Shown here: one piece after another, positions 35,986 through 44,057 of the stretch
Numbering within the stretch: the first letter of the stretch is position 1
Layout of the letters: every line of letters starts with the position of its first letter
NCBI RefSeq assembly: GCF_900113675.1
Contig: NZ_FOQE01000002.1
Span: 1 to 64,000, forward strand
Source of the DNA: Pisciglobus halotolerans
GTDB lineage: Bacteria; Bacillota; Bacilli; Lactobacillales; Carnobacteriaceae
DNA: 64,000 bases
Direction of reading: 5' to 3'
The notes under the pieces: generated by a model
Database searches by the model: none
Told to the model about the DNA's origin: nothing
The model's input: the letters and a program-made list of their open reading frames with translations, nothing else
Program-made: the position numbers and the translations under genes

Positions 35986-36987
35986 TTATTTATTTTCGTC
36001 GTCTTCAATCGACTTACCGCCGGCAGCTTTATAAGTGTCACTGTAGTATGCATCGCTTTCTGGCGGAGCTGTATCAGTAGTCGCATCTTCATTTGGCTTG
36101 CCGTCTTCTACAGGAGACTTTTTGGGAAGGTTTTTATCTGACCCGCCTACTACTCCTGTATTGATGTTGTCTGGATAAGCATGTCCAGTTGGTTCTTTTT
36201 TGACTGTATCCTCATCACCTGTCAATTCTGGCGTTTCTTTCAACGAGGATGCGTCTTCGTGAGACTGTACATCTTTTTGATCTGATTGATTAGCTTCTTC
36301 GACCGGGTCTTTTTGATTTGACTGTTGATCACTCTGAGCATCGTTTTTTTGAACAGATGCTGAATGTTCAGGGACATCGCCTTTTACACCATCATTGGTC
36401 TCTATCGCACCATGAAGTTGATCCGTTTCGTTGCTTTCTTTATGCGTATCGATTTCCCCTTTGCTAACTTTATCTTCTCTTGAAGATTGAGCTTGCGATG
36501 GATCAAAGTAGCCCTCATCACCTGTGACTACATCGAATGATTCTTTTGTAGGTGTTTCTGCTGGTTCTTCTTTTTCTGAGTGATTTAACACTTCTTCATT
36601 AACTGTAGATAAACTATCCAAGTGAGCCGGTGCATTGCTATCTACAAGCAGAACGATTTCACCATTTTCAAGAGCTGTTGTAAATTGTTCAGACATCTCG
36701 CCATCTACTCCATATTCTTCAAGCGGAGAAGACGCTTCATCTGAATGGTAGTTGCCGAAACTCAATGTTTCTTTTGTTTTTTCCCATAGCGACTTGCCTG
36801 CATCCGGGTCAACGGCGTCCACTTCAACCAAAGTCAAGTCTTCTAAAGATTGGTAATCTGATTGATCATCGGTGATCACAACGATTTCTTCGCCCACATA
36901 GCCTTCTTGCAGCAGTCTTTCGATAGCATGCATTACTTCTTCAGGGGTTAAATAGGTTCCTTCCACTCGTCTTTGCATTCTATTCAC
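35986..36987 (-). CDS. YflT-domain general stress protein with long acidic tail (2)
   Basis: 333 residues. Residues 1-120 are a YflT domain (RRVEGTYLTPEEVMHAIERL ... GEEIVVITDD ... EEYGVDGEMSEQFTTALENG ... EIVLLVDSN). The remaining 210 residues are Asp/Glu/Ser/Thr/Gln-rich and repetitive (clusters of SDQ, EET, KDVQ), without hydrophobic segments. Same architecture as 33669-34685, but the tails share composition rather than sequence. ATG start with GGAGAG upstream. Own terminator at 35924, so independent of the SDR operon. Confidence 0.75.
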   Translation of the reverse strand: MNRMQRRVEGTYLTPEEVMHAIERLLQEGYVGEEIVVITDDQSDYQSLEDLTLVEVDAVDPDAGKSLWEKTKETLSFGNYHSDEASSPLEEYGVDGEMSEQFTTALENGEIVLLVDSNAPAHLDSLSTVNEEVLNHSEKEEPAETPTKESFDVVTGDEGYFDPSQAQSSREDKVSKGEIDTHKESNETDQLHGAIETNDGVKGDVPEHSASVQKNDAQSDQQSNQKDPVEEANQSDQKDVQSHEDASSLKETPELTGDEDTVKKEPTGHAYPDNINTGVVGGSDKNLPKKSPVEDGKPNEDATTDTAPPESDAYYSDTYKAAGGKSIEDDENK

Positions 36988-37518
36988 TCTCCATTTTTTT
37001 CCTACTTTCTTTTCTTAATAAAGTCTCATCATTTTAAGAAAAGAGTGGTTTTGAATTGTCTTTAGCATATCAAAAATAATTTGAGGAAAGCAAAAGAAAA
37101 GACTTACATTCCACGGAATAATAGCCGTCATCCTCCTCTTTATCTATAAGAAGAAAAACATTTTTGATTTTATTTATACTTTTTAAATAAGGGTTATCTA
37201 AATAAAAAGATCACGATTTTGATCAGCTCTAGCCTTTAGGAGAAATCTGCTACTTGAACGCTTTTTTGATCAGTATGCTTTTTTTTGCAATTTCCGTTAA
37301 AAAAAATAAGAAAATGGCAATTTTTTTATTCATTTTTCATTAAAAACCCAGCCTATAAAAAAGGTTATTTGTTCATGGCAAGAATGCTTTTATCAAATCA
37401 AGCAATAAAGTGCTCCGCTCCACTCTTTACCAAGACAATCATCCCTTTGTATCTATGGTGTTCAATCCGTTATGCTTATCGCGTACAAGGCCTTGTAACA
37501 ACAATCAAAGGAAAATAA
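36988..37518. other. Divergent intergenic region, 530 bp
   Basis: Lies between the YflT gene (minus) and the sigma-factor gene (plus), so it must hold both promoters. AT-rich with several A/T runs. A 47-codon frame (37375-37515) ends one base before the sigma-factor start, but I do not trust it as a gene. No clear -35/-10 pair stands out. Confidence 0.35.
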
Positions 37519-38088
37519 ATGATGAAAAAAAGCTCAGTGACAAGAAGATTACTTCCTACAGAAGAAGATGCTTTTTTCGAACAATTCGGCGGTATAGTAT
37601 TTGGAGTTTGTAAAAAAATCCATCTTTCTTCTGCTCACCCCGATTTTGATGATTTTATTCAACAAGGTTATCTCAAGTTAGTAGAAGCGTATGAATGCTA
37701 CCCTTATCCGATTGAGCAGTCAAACAGATTACACATCAGCTTCGTCAGTTTTGCTTATCAAAAGATTTATTGGCACTTTATGGACAATATGCGCAAAGCG
37801 CAAAAACGAAAAGAAAGAGAATGTTTTATGCCTGAAGAACCCGTTTTTTTGAATGGCTATTCTTCGACAGATCTCTTTTTCTTTGAAGAAAATGAACTTT
37901 TTCAAAACATGTTAGGTTGCCTTACTTCTGTTGAGCAGCAACTATTGCTTGACTTGGTCTTTGAAGGCTTATCCACCCTTGAAGCAGCAAAAAAATATGG
38001 CGTTAGCCGCAAAACGATTTATGAACGTCGCAAAAAAATAAGACATAAATTACTGCCCTTCTATTCCGAAATTCAAATGAAATCATAA
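37519..38088 (+). CDS. Small sigma-70-family RNA polymerase sigma factor
   Basis: 189 residues. Region 2 is visible at about 20-95 (FDDFIQQGYLKLVEAYECYP, ISFVSFAYQKIYWHFMDNMR), and region 4 with a helix-turn-helix at about 130-180 (LLLDLVFEGLSTLEAAKKYG, VSRKTIYERRKKIRHKLLP). Regions 1 and 3 are lacking, so it is of the alternative/SigH-ComX-like size class. Two ATG codons in tandem; AAAGG lies 7-10 nt upstream. It is followed 13 bp later by a peptidoglycan amidase with its own AAAGGAGAT site, so both are probably one transcript. No anti-sigma factor gene is adjacent. The target promoters are unknown. Confidence 0.75.
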   Translation: MMKKSSVTRRLLPTEEDAFFEQFGGIVFGVCKKIHLSSAHPDFDDFIQQGYLKLVEAYECYPYPIEQSNRLHISFVSFAYQKIYWHFMDNMRKAQKRKERECFMPEEPVFLNGYSSTDLFFFEENELFQNMLGCLTSVEQQLLLDLVFEGLSTLEAAKKYGVSRKTIYERRKKIRHKLLPFYSEIQMKS

Positions 38089-38101
38089 TAAAGGAGATGT
38101 T

Positions 38102-39184
38102 ATGATGACCTATACAATTGAAAAACAGTTACTGAATATTCCGCAAAAATCTTTGAAAAAAGGTGTATTTATTATCGCTCATGAGTCGGGGAATTCGAAA
38201 AATACCGGAACTGACGCATTAGAGAAAGAAGTACGATATATGACTCAGCAAGCAAAACAAGGAGGTGCTTTTACTAGCCATTGGGTTGGAGGCGGCGGAA
38301 GAGTCATTCAATTAGCAAAAACAGGAAAGATCCAATATGGCGCTGGCAGCAAAGCCAATCCTTATGCATTTGCCCAAGTTGAACTGGCTCGTACCAATCA
38401 GGAAAGACAATTTAAATTGGATTATGCTGCTTATGTTCAGCTGCTACAAGATTTAGCTAAAGAAGCTGGACTGCCATTGACCTTGAATGCAGGAAGTACA
38501 GTTCAGGATGCTGGCATCAAAACACACCATTGGATCTCGCAGCATATTGGAGGCACCAATCATTCTGATCCCGACAGCTACTTGAAACAGTTTGGCGTCT
38601 CGATCGCTCAATTTCGCAAAGACATCGAAAAGAAAAATAAACCGATTATCCCTTCAACTGCCCTAACCCATAAAGTAGTGAAAGGCGATACGTTATGGGG
38701 AATCGCTAAGCGGTATCATCTAACAGTTACTGAACTGAAAAAGATCAACGCTTTACCATCTGAAGTGATCTATGTTGGGCAAAAACTATACCTTCAACCA
38801 TCCGATCAAACAGATGAAGTAAAAGAATGGATCATTCAAATTCAATACACGGTGGGTGTTTCGCCAGATGGCCGTTTTGGTCCCAAAACAAAAAAAGCCG
38901 TGTTACAACTTTTTCAACGCGCTGTAAAAGTATATCCAGATGGTATTTGGGATAAAAAAACCGCTGCAGCTTCACGCGTACTCAAGCAAGGTACAGAAGG
39001 CTGGGATGTCTATGCTGTCCAAGCGATGCTCATTGGGAAGGGTTATCAAACTGTTGGAGTGCCAGACAAAAAGTTCGGAAAACAAACGACTAAAGCCATT
39101 CAACAGTATCAAAAAGATCAGGGACTGATAGTCGATGGAAAGTGTGGACCTAAAACACAAGAACAACTTTTTTCTAGAGTCTAA
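38102..39184 (+). CDS. N-acetylmuramoyl-L-alanine amidase with LysM and two PG-binding repeats (endolysin-like)
   Basis: 360 residues. Amidase_2 domain at about 12-170: GVFIIAHESGN with a zinc His, KTHHWISQHIGGTNHSDPDS with the second His and the acidic ligand. LysM domain about 190-233 (VVKGDTLWGIAKRYHLTVTE). Two peptidoglycan_binding_1-like repeats about 240-290 and 295-358 (GVSPDGRFGPKTKKAV; FGKQTTKAIQQYQKDQGL). There is no signal peptide or transmembrane helix, as in phage endolysins, yet no holin or phage structural genes are near. It follows a sigma factor by 13 bp and ends at a terminator (39235). Cell lysis, fratricide or a domesticated phage lysin are possible roles. Confidence 0.85.
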   Translation: MMTYTIEKQLLNIPQKSLKKGVFIIAHESGNSKNTGTDALEKEVRYMTQQAKQGGAFTSHWVGGGGRVIQLAKTGKIQYGAGSKANPYAFAQVELARTNQERQFKLDYAAYVQLLQDLAKEAGLPLTLNAGSTVQDAGIKTHHWISQHIGGTNHSDPDSYLKQFGVSIAQFRKDIEKKNKPIIPSTALTHKVVKGDTLWGIAKRYHLTVTELKKINALPSEVIYVGQKLYLQPSDQTDEVKEWIIQIQYTVGVSPDGRFGPKTKKAVLQLFQRAVKVYPDGIWDKKTAAASRVLKQGTEGWDVYAVQAMLIGKGYQTVGVPDKKFGKQTTKAIQQYQKDQGLIVDGKCGPKTQEQLFSRV

Positions 39185-39234
39185 ACATACTCTTACTCAA
39201 CACTAAAAAACATTCAGCTTTTTTATTTTTAACT

Positions 39235-39272
39235 AGACCAGGAAGAGTCCAATTCGTTCTTTCTGGTCTTTT
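39235..39272 (+). terminator. Terminator of the sigma-factor/amidase unit
   Basis: AGACCAGGAAGA and TTCTTTCTGGTCTTTT form a stem with one mismatch and a T4 tail, about 50 bp after the amidase stop. Confidence 0.75.
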
Positions 39273-39475
39273 ATGTTTTGTCAAAAAATGGTAACAAATC
39301 CCCTATCTATTGTCGCCTTGCATTTGGTGTCGCTTTAGTCAACGAAACTGAAAATTATTCTCAGTTCTTTTCCAAAATTTCTAAAAAAATGTGCTATACT
39401 AAACCATGCATTTAAGAAGCTGCGAGCTTTATTGTGCGATAGTTAACGATCTTGATTGGAGGACGATTGTTACAT

Positions 39476-40153
39476 ATGAAAGGGGAACAAGATGCAGTGA
39501 TTGTTTTAGCAGGAATGATCGGTTCAGGAAAAAGCACCTATACTGAATTGATCGCAAATACATTAGAATCTGAAGCTTTTTATGAAAGTGTAGACGATAA
39601 CCGAATTTTAGAGAAATTTTATGAAGACCCCAAACGTTGGGCATTTTCTTTACAAATTTACTTTTTAAATACGCGTTTCAGAAGCATCAAAGCCGCCTTT
39701 AGACATAAAAACAATGTTTTAGACCGCTCAATCTATGAAGATGCTTTATTCACACGAATCAATTATGAAGAAGGCAATATGAGTGACGCCGAAATGGACA
39801 CTTACTTAGATTTGCTGGACAACATGATGGAAGAATTGGACAATATGCCGAAAAAATCTCCTGACTTATTGATCTATTTAAGAGGCTCATTGGAAACTGT
39901 ATTGAGTCGCATAAAAAAACGGGGACGTTCATTTGAACAGATCGACCAAAACGAAGGCCTTTTAGAGTACTATACTCATCTTCATAGCCAATATGATAAT
40001 TGGTTTGCGACTTATGATAAAAGTCCGACTTTAGTCATCGACATCGATCATTATGATTTAGAAAATCCAGAAGATGCTGAAGTGATCATGGCAATGGTTA
40101 AAAAACGTTTAAATGAAATTCGTCAAGAGGAATTCATTTCTGTTGTAAAATAA
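39476..40153 (+). CDS. Deoxynucleoside kinase
   Basis: Phosphorylates deoxynucleosides in the salvage pathway. P-loop GMIGSGKS at residues 13-20, the family's DRS motif in VLDRSIYEDA, and a lid region SRIKKRGRSFEQID. About 225 residues, matching the dAK/dGK/dCK family. I take ATG 39476-39478 as the start; GGAGG is 13 nt upstream, rather far, and TTG codons at 39452 and 39467 are in frame. Monocistronic, converging on the next gene. The exact base preference cannot be read from the sequence. Confidence 0.82.
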   Translation: MKGEQDAVIVLAGMIGSGKSTYTELIANTLESEAFYESVDDNRILEKFYEDPKRWAFSLQIYFLNTRFRSIKAAFRHKNNVLDRSIYEDALFTRINYEEGNMSDAEMDTYLDLLDNMMEELDNMPKKSPDLLIYLRGSLETVLSRIKKRGRSFEQIDQNEGLLEYYTHLHSQYDNWFATYDKSPTLVIDIDHYDLENPEDAEVIMAMVKKRLNEIRQEEFISVVK

Positions 40154-40262
40154 CTTCTCTAGGTTTTGCTAAAAACTGATAACCAGTAGAAGCATCAGCA
40201 GTTTTAGTATTGAAACCTATTTTAAAGATTGCTGTACAGTAGGAACAATAAACGGATATCGA

Positions 40263-40293
40263 AAAAAAAGGGCTGAATGATCAGCTCTTTTTT
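40263..40293. terminator. Bidirectional terminator between convergent genes
   Basis: AAAAGGGCTGA and TCAGCTCTTTT with a 4-nt loop, flanked by A-run and T-run. The upstream stretch 40154-40262 also holds an imperfect CTAAAAACTGAT/ATCAGCAGTTTTAG hairpin. Confidence 0.75.
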
Positions 40294-40369
40294 ATTCCAT
40301 TCATATAGTTGTATATTACATATTTGTATTGTTTCCCATCTGATGAATAGATGTATATGGCAACTACTC

Positions 40370-40912
40370 TTATTGAGTGTACTCTAACCAGACACATCCG
40401 ATGGTTTTCGAAGCAGGAACGATTGCTTGATATCTGCCATGATTGTCATATGCTTTAAATTCTAGTTTTCCTTCTTTGTTGTATCGGTAAGCATAAACAA
40501 CTAACCAATGATTTTTATATTTGCTTCCTAACAGCTTAGTCGTTCCAACAGCAATGGGTTTAGGATCGGGACTGTCTAACAAGCGGACGACTGTGAGTTC
40601 AGGAAGTAAATTCATCTTCACTTTGATCTCTGCTATGTCTTTCGACGCATAGGATAACCCTAGCCATAGATCCCACACAAAAGTACCGCGATAAACAAAG
40701 CGGTCCTCGATCATAGGCTTTAGACCTTTTAACAACTTTTGTTGATCCAAAGAAACGCGGTAGGAATGTAAAAAAGCATCATGCAACAGGACTGCGCTCA
40801 CATACGTGCCACAGATGCCAGGTTTGATTCGATTGATCCACTTTTCATACTTTTTAAAACGCTTTGGCGGCAATCCCTTCCATAGCGTTGCTTGTCTTTG
40901 AACTTCTTTCAA
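40370..40912 (-). CDS. Hypothetical protein, possible papain-like (C39-like) fold
   Basis: 180 residues, no signal peptide or transmembrane segment. I do not recognise a named family. It has the order expected of a papain-like cysteine hydrolase: a Cys at the start of a hydrophobic helix (GICGTYVSAVLLHDA, about residue 34), a His opening a strand (NHWLVVYAYRYN, about 135), and an Asp/Asn soon after (FKAYDNHGRY). That is only a pattern match. TTG start (40910-40912) with AGGTGA close upstream. It stands alone between a deoxynucleoside kinase and a copper-binding protein gene, with no context clue. Confidence 0.6.
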   Translation of the reverse strand: MKEVQRQATLWKGLPPKRFKKYEKWINRIKPGICGTYVSAVLLHDAFLHSYRVSLDQQKLLKGLKPMIEDRFVYRGTFVWDLWLGLSYASKDIAEIKVKMNLLPELTVVRLLDSPDPKPIAVGTTKLLGSKYKNHWLVVYAYRYNKEGKLEFKAYDNHGRYQAIVPASKTIGCVWLEYTQ

Positions 40913-41031
40913 GTGCTCACCTGCCTTTGTTTTTTTCTTTAGTAGAAAGGCACTTTACTTTGTTTGAGCTTGCTTTTGATTACATCAGCAGGACCTTTCA
41001 TCGTGCTTTTTCTTTTTAGTGAAAAAAAAAA

Positions 41032-41062
41032 GAAGAGACCGAGAGCTGCCCTCAGTCTCTTC
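41032..41062 (-). terminator. Terminator of the cysteine-rich protein gene
   Basis: GAAGAGACCGAG (41032-41043) pairs with CTCAGTCTCTTC (41051-41062); a minus-strand run of ten T follows. A strong intrinsic terminator. Confidence 0.88.
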
Positions 41063-41087
41063 GCTGCTTTCTTTGTGTTAGCAGTAG

Positions 41088-41414
41088 TTAAGCTGTATAA
41101 GATCGACATAGTTCAGCACATTCTTTACAAGCTTTAGCACATCTTTGGCAATGTTCTGCTTCATGCTTTTCGCATTCTTTTCCGCAAGCTTGGCAAATGG
41201 TTGCGCACAGTTGAATCAAGTCATGCTTAACTGAACTTTCACGGCTGGCAAATGTTGCAACCAACGCACAAATATCTGCACATTCACGATCTAAACGAAT
41301 ACAATCAACCATCATCTTAACGTCTTCCTCTTTCAAACATGCATCGAAACATTCGTTACAAACTTGCTGACACTCAAAAGCCTTTTGAGCAATTTCTTTC
41401 AACTGATGATCCAT
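41088..41414 (-). CDS. Four-helix-bundle copper-storage-like protein (DUF326)
   Basis: 108 residues with 16 cysteines by my count, arranged along helices as CxxxC and CxxC (CQQVCNECFDAC, CADICALVA, CATICQACGKEC, CQRCAKACKECAELC). This is the Csp/DUF326 pattern, in which Cys line the core of a four-helix bundle and bind many Cu(I) ions. There is no signal peptide, so a cytosolic (Csp3-like) form. ATG start with AAAGGAGAG upstream. Monocistronic with its own terminator. No copper ATPase or CopY-type gene is near. Confidence 0.85.
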   Translation of the reverse strand: MDHQLKEIAQKAFECQQVCNECFDACLKEEDVKMMVDCIRLDRECADICALVATFASRESSVKHDLIQLCATICQACGKECEKHEAEHCQRCAKACKECAELCRSYTA

Positions 41415-41501
41415 GGTTCTCTCTCCTTTTTTCTCTAAAGTTTAACTCCGACTTTAGTATAAAAAAAAGTGAAATAACCTTCAAACAAATGCCCTTCAAA
41501 A

Positions 41502-42368
41502 TTACTTCTTTTCTTCATTTTCCAGGTAAAGATCTTGAATGGCCGCTTTAGAAATTTCAATATTTTTCAATGACGCTTCATAATCATGAGCAGCATAAGC
41601 GAAGAACAAAATGTCTAAAGCATACATCTGCATCAATAATGAGATCGTTGCCCCGCTTCTTAACGCCGCCTCTCTGGAAAGAGCTGTTTTCAAGGCAATA
41701 TCACTTTCTTGAGCTAATGTATTCGATGTCGGTTGAGTTAAAGAAATGGTTTTTAAACCTGTGTTTTTCGCAATTTGCAATAGTGCTATGACTTCCTTTT
41801 TTTCGCCGCTATTTGAAAAGCCGATAAAAACGGCATCTTTATCCGCTACCACTAAAGAAGTTGCTAAAAAATGCTGATCTTGAGAGCAAATCACGACTTT
41901 ACCGATCCTTGAAAATTTTTGCTGAAAATCTTGAGCAACAATATATGAAGCACCTAATCCATAAGCGTAAATGACAGAGCTATGATGAAGAATGTTTACT
42001 GCTTTTTTCACACTTTCCGCATCCAACACTTGGTTGGTTTCGCTAAAGACATGACCGGTATTGATCAGCAATTTTTTCTTGATCTGTTCCAGATCTTCGC
42101 CAGGCTGAATGTCGGTATACACGTTTTCTTGAATATTTTGCGAATCTGCAGAAAGTTGCAATCTCAAATCCACAAATCCTTTGATCCCTAGTGATCGACA
42201 TAACCGAATCACTGCTGCCGAACTAGAATGTGCTTTTTCAGCTAATTGAGACGCATTCAAATTGATCACCGCTGCTGGATCCATTAAGATCACTGCTGCG
42301 ATTTTCTTTTCTGATTGCGGAAGACTTGGTAACTTTTCTTTGATCCGCAACAAAATGTTTTCTGACAT
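41502..42368 (-). CDS. murR: RpiR/MurR-family transcriptional regulator
   Basis: 288 residues: N-terminal RpiR helix-turn-helix (LPQSEKKIAAVILMDPAAVI, AHSSSAAVIRLCRSLG) and C-terminal SIS sugar-phosphate-binding domain (VIYAYGLGASYIVAQDFQQK, AVFIGFSNSGEKKEVIALLQ). Last gene of the mupG-murQ-murP-murR group, the same content and order as in Staphylococcus aureus, so it probably senses MurNAc 6-phosphate and controls the operon. ATG start with AAGGAAAAG upstream. It is preceded by a hairpin (42391-42422) that may reduce its expression. Confidence 0.85.
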   Translation of the reverse strand: MSENILLRIKEKLPSLPQSEKKIAAVILMDPAAVINLNASQLAEKAHSSSAAVIRLCRSLGIKGFVDLRLQLSADSQNIQENVYTDIQPGEDLEQIKKKLLINTGHVFSETNQVLDAESVKKAVNILHHSSVIYAYGLGASYIVAQDFQQKFSRIGKVVICSQDQHFLATSLVVADKDAVFIGFSNSGEKKEVIALLQIAKNTGLKTISLTQPTSNTLAQESDIALKTALSREAALRSGATISLLMQMYALDILFFAYAAHDYEASLKNIEISKAAIQDLYLENEEKK

Positions 42369-42390
42369 AGCTTTTCCTTTCTAAGCTAAG

Positions 42391-42422
42391 AAAGAGCAGG
42401 ACTCTTATAGCCGCTGCTCTTT
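42391..42422 (-). other. Hairpin between murP and murR
   Basis: AAAGAGCAG (42391-42399) and CTGCTCTTT (42414-42422). On the minus strand the following sequence is only moderately T-rich, so it could be a weak terminator or processing site that tunes the regulator's level. A second perfect hairpin (TTTTTAGCC/GGCTAAAAA, about 42488-42519) lies just behind the murP stop and lacks a T tail. Confidence 0.5.
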
Positions 42423-42533
42423 CTTTTTGCTTGATGTCTTTACTTCTTTTTCGTTCCTAGTCTTTTTTGACATTATTTCATAGAATATTTTTTAGCCTGC
42501 AGCTTTGATTGGCTAAAAAGTTTTCTATTTTTA

Positions 42534-44015
42534 TCAATAATCGATCACGGTTTCGCCATCGACTGTGGTTGTAGGCATTTCTTCCGGTTCCATTGCTTCT
42601 TTCGGTACACCAAAGAAGAAGGTCGCCACAAAACCGCCGACGTAAGCTGCTAGCAAGCCAACTACATAGCCCCACCACATGCCGTTATCAATCAGCGGAA
42701 TAAGTGCAACACCACTTGGTCCGATTGCTGTCGCACCGATACCGCCAATTGCGCCAATCACTGCACCGCCGACACCGCCGCCGATACAAGCCGTGACAAA
42801 TGGACGTCCTAATGGCAAAGTAACAGCATAAATCAGCGGTTCGCCAATTCCTAAAATACCAACCGGCAATGATCCTTTGATCATATTCGTCAATGGTTTA
42901 TTTTGTTTACACTTCATCCAAATGGCAAAAGCTGCACCCACTTGGCCAGCGCCAGCCATCGCTAGGATCGGCAATAAAAGCGTATGTCCTTGAGAAGCGA
43001 TCATTTCGATGTGGATCGGTGTCAATACTTGGTGTAAGCCGAACATGACCATTGGTAGGAACAATGCGCCCAAGACAAAACCTGCAAAGGCGCCGCCGAC
43101 ATTTAATACCCAAGTAATCGCGCCTACAAGAGAAGTTGAAACCAAACCAGCGATCGGCATGATCAGGAAGATCGTGATCAGTCCAACAACTAGTAAAGCA
43201 ATGGTAGGGGTTACGATCACATCAAGTGAATCTGGCACCACCTTGCGCAAACTTTTTTCTACAAGTGCTAAGATCCAAACAGCTAAAACAACACCGATCA
43301 CTCCGCCTTGTCCAGCTGCCAAAGCTTCACCAGTAAAGATATTTGGCAGCGGAGCTTCTGGATTCATTGCTGATAAATAAATAATACCGCCGACGATTCC
43401 ACCTAAACCTTCTGTTGCGCCAAAAACTTTGGCTGCATTGATCCCGATATAAATATTCAAGTAAGTGAATAGCCCGCCTTGAATGATCTTCAATACTACA
43501 ACAATGTTATCCCATGCTGCTGCATCGATGGTTCCAGCTGTGATCATATTCCCCAATACAGAAGCGATCCCGCCGATGATCCCAGCACCGACAAAAGCAG
43601 GAATCAATGGAACAAAAATGTTTGCGATTGATTTCAATACGCGTTTAAATGGGGTATTATTTCGTTTCTTTTGTTCAGCTTTATTCGCTGCAGCAGTTTT
43701 TTCTGCCGTTTGTCTTCCCGATTCGTTTGATGCTGCCGAAGTGTCCACTTCTGCTGGACGACCTTTTTTCATTTGGGACATTTGATTCGCTACCTTTGTA
43801 ACAACTCCTGGTCCTAAAACGACTTGCAAAGTTTCTTCTTCCACTACACCTAAAACACCGTCTACTTTTTTCAGTCCATCAATATCGACTCTATCGTAAT
43901 CTTTGATGTCTAAACGCACTCGCGTCATACAATTGATTACGTTGCCGACATTCCCTGTTCCGCCTACGTATTGATAAATCTGGTTTGCTAATCTTTCGAT
44001 CTTCTGGTCTGCCAT
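42534..44015 (-). CDS. murP: PTS EIIBC component, N-acetylmuramic acid (MurNAc or MurNAc-GlcNAc) specific
   Basis: 493 residues. EIIB domain at 1-80 with phosphorylation-site Cys29 in VINCMTRVR; an Ala/Lys/Asn-rich linker (about 85-125); then EIIC with about ten helices (GVIGVVLAVWILALVEKSLR, GEPLIYAVTLPLGRPFVTAC). No EIIA domain, so it borrows the glucose-type EIIA, as known for MurP. Context (MupG, MurQ, MurR) points to uptake of MurNAc-GlcNAc or MurNAc with formation of the 6-phosphate. ATG start with AAAGGAGG upstream. Confidence 0.88.
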   Translation of the reverse strand: MADQKIERLANQIYQYVGGTGNVGNVINCMTRVRLDIKDYDRVDIDGLKKVDGVLGVVEEETLQVVLGPGVVTKVANQMSQMKKGRPAEVDTSAASNESGRQTAEKTAAANKAEQKKRNNTPFKRVLKSIANIFVPLIPAFVGAGIIGGIASVLGNMITAGTIDAAAWDNIVVVLKIIQGGLFTYLNIYIGINAAKVFGATEGLGGIVGGIIYLSAMNPEAPLPNIFTGEALAAGQGGVIGVVLAVWILALVEKSLRKVVPDSLDVIVTPTIALLVVGLITIFLIMPIAGLVSTSLVGAITWVLNVGGAFAGFVLGALFLPMVMFGLHQVLTPIHIEMIASQGHTLLLPILAMAGAGQVGAAFAIWMKCKQNKPLTNMIKGSLPVGILGIGEPLIYAVTLPLGRPFVTACIGGGVGGAVIGAIGGIGATAIGPSGVALIPLIDNGMWWGYVVGLLAAYVGGFVATFFFGVPKEAMEPEEMPTTTVDGETVIDY

Positions 44016-44057
44016 GTTTCATCCTCCTTTGGTTTCCTTACCTGAATAGAGTCCTCT

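Noticed and set aside
37375-37518. 47-codon frame ending one base before the sigma-factor start
   Set aside because: Only a loose AAAGG upstream, atypical composition and no recognisable motif; more likely 5' untranslated region.
37519-39184. Prophage remnant
   Set aside because: Apart from the endolysin-like domain set there are no phage structural, holin, integrase or attachment-site signals.
42478-42678. 66-codon minus-strand frame at the 3' end of murP
   Set aside because: It overlaps murP in another frame with no signal of its own; a shadow frame.
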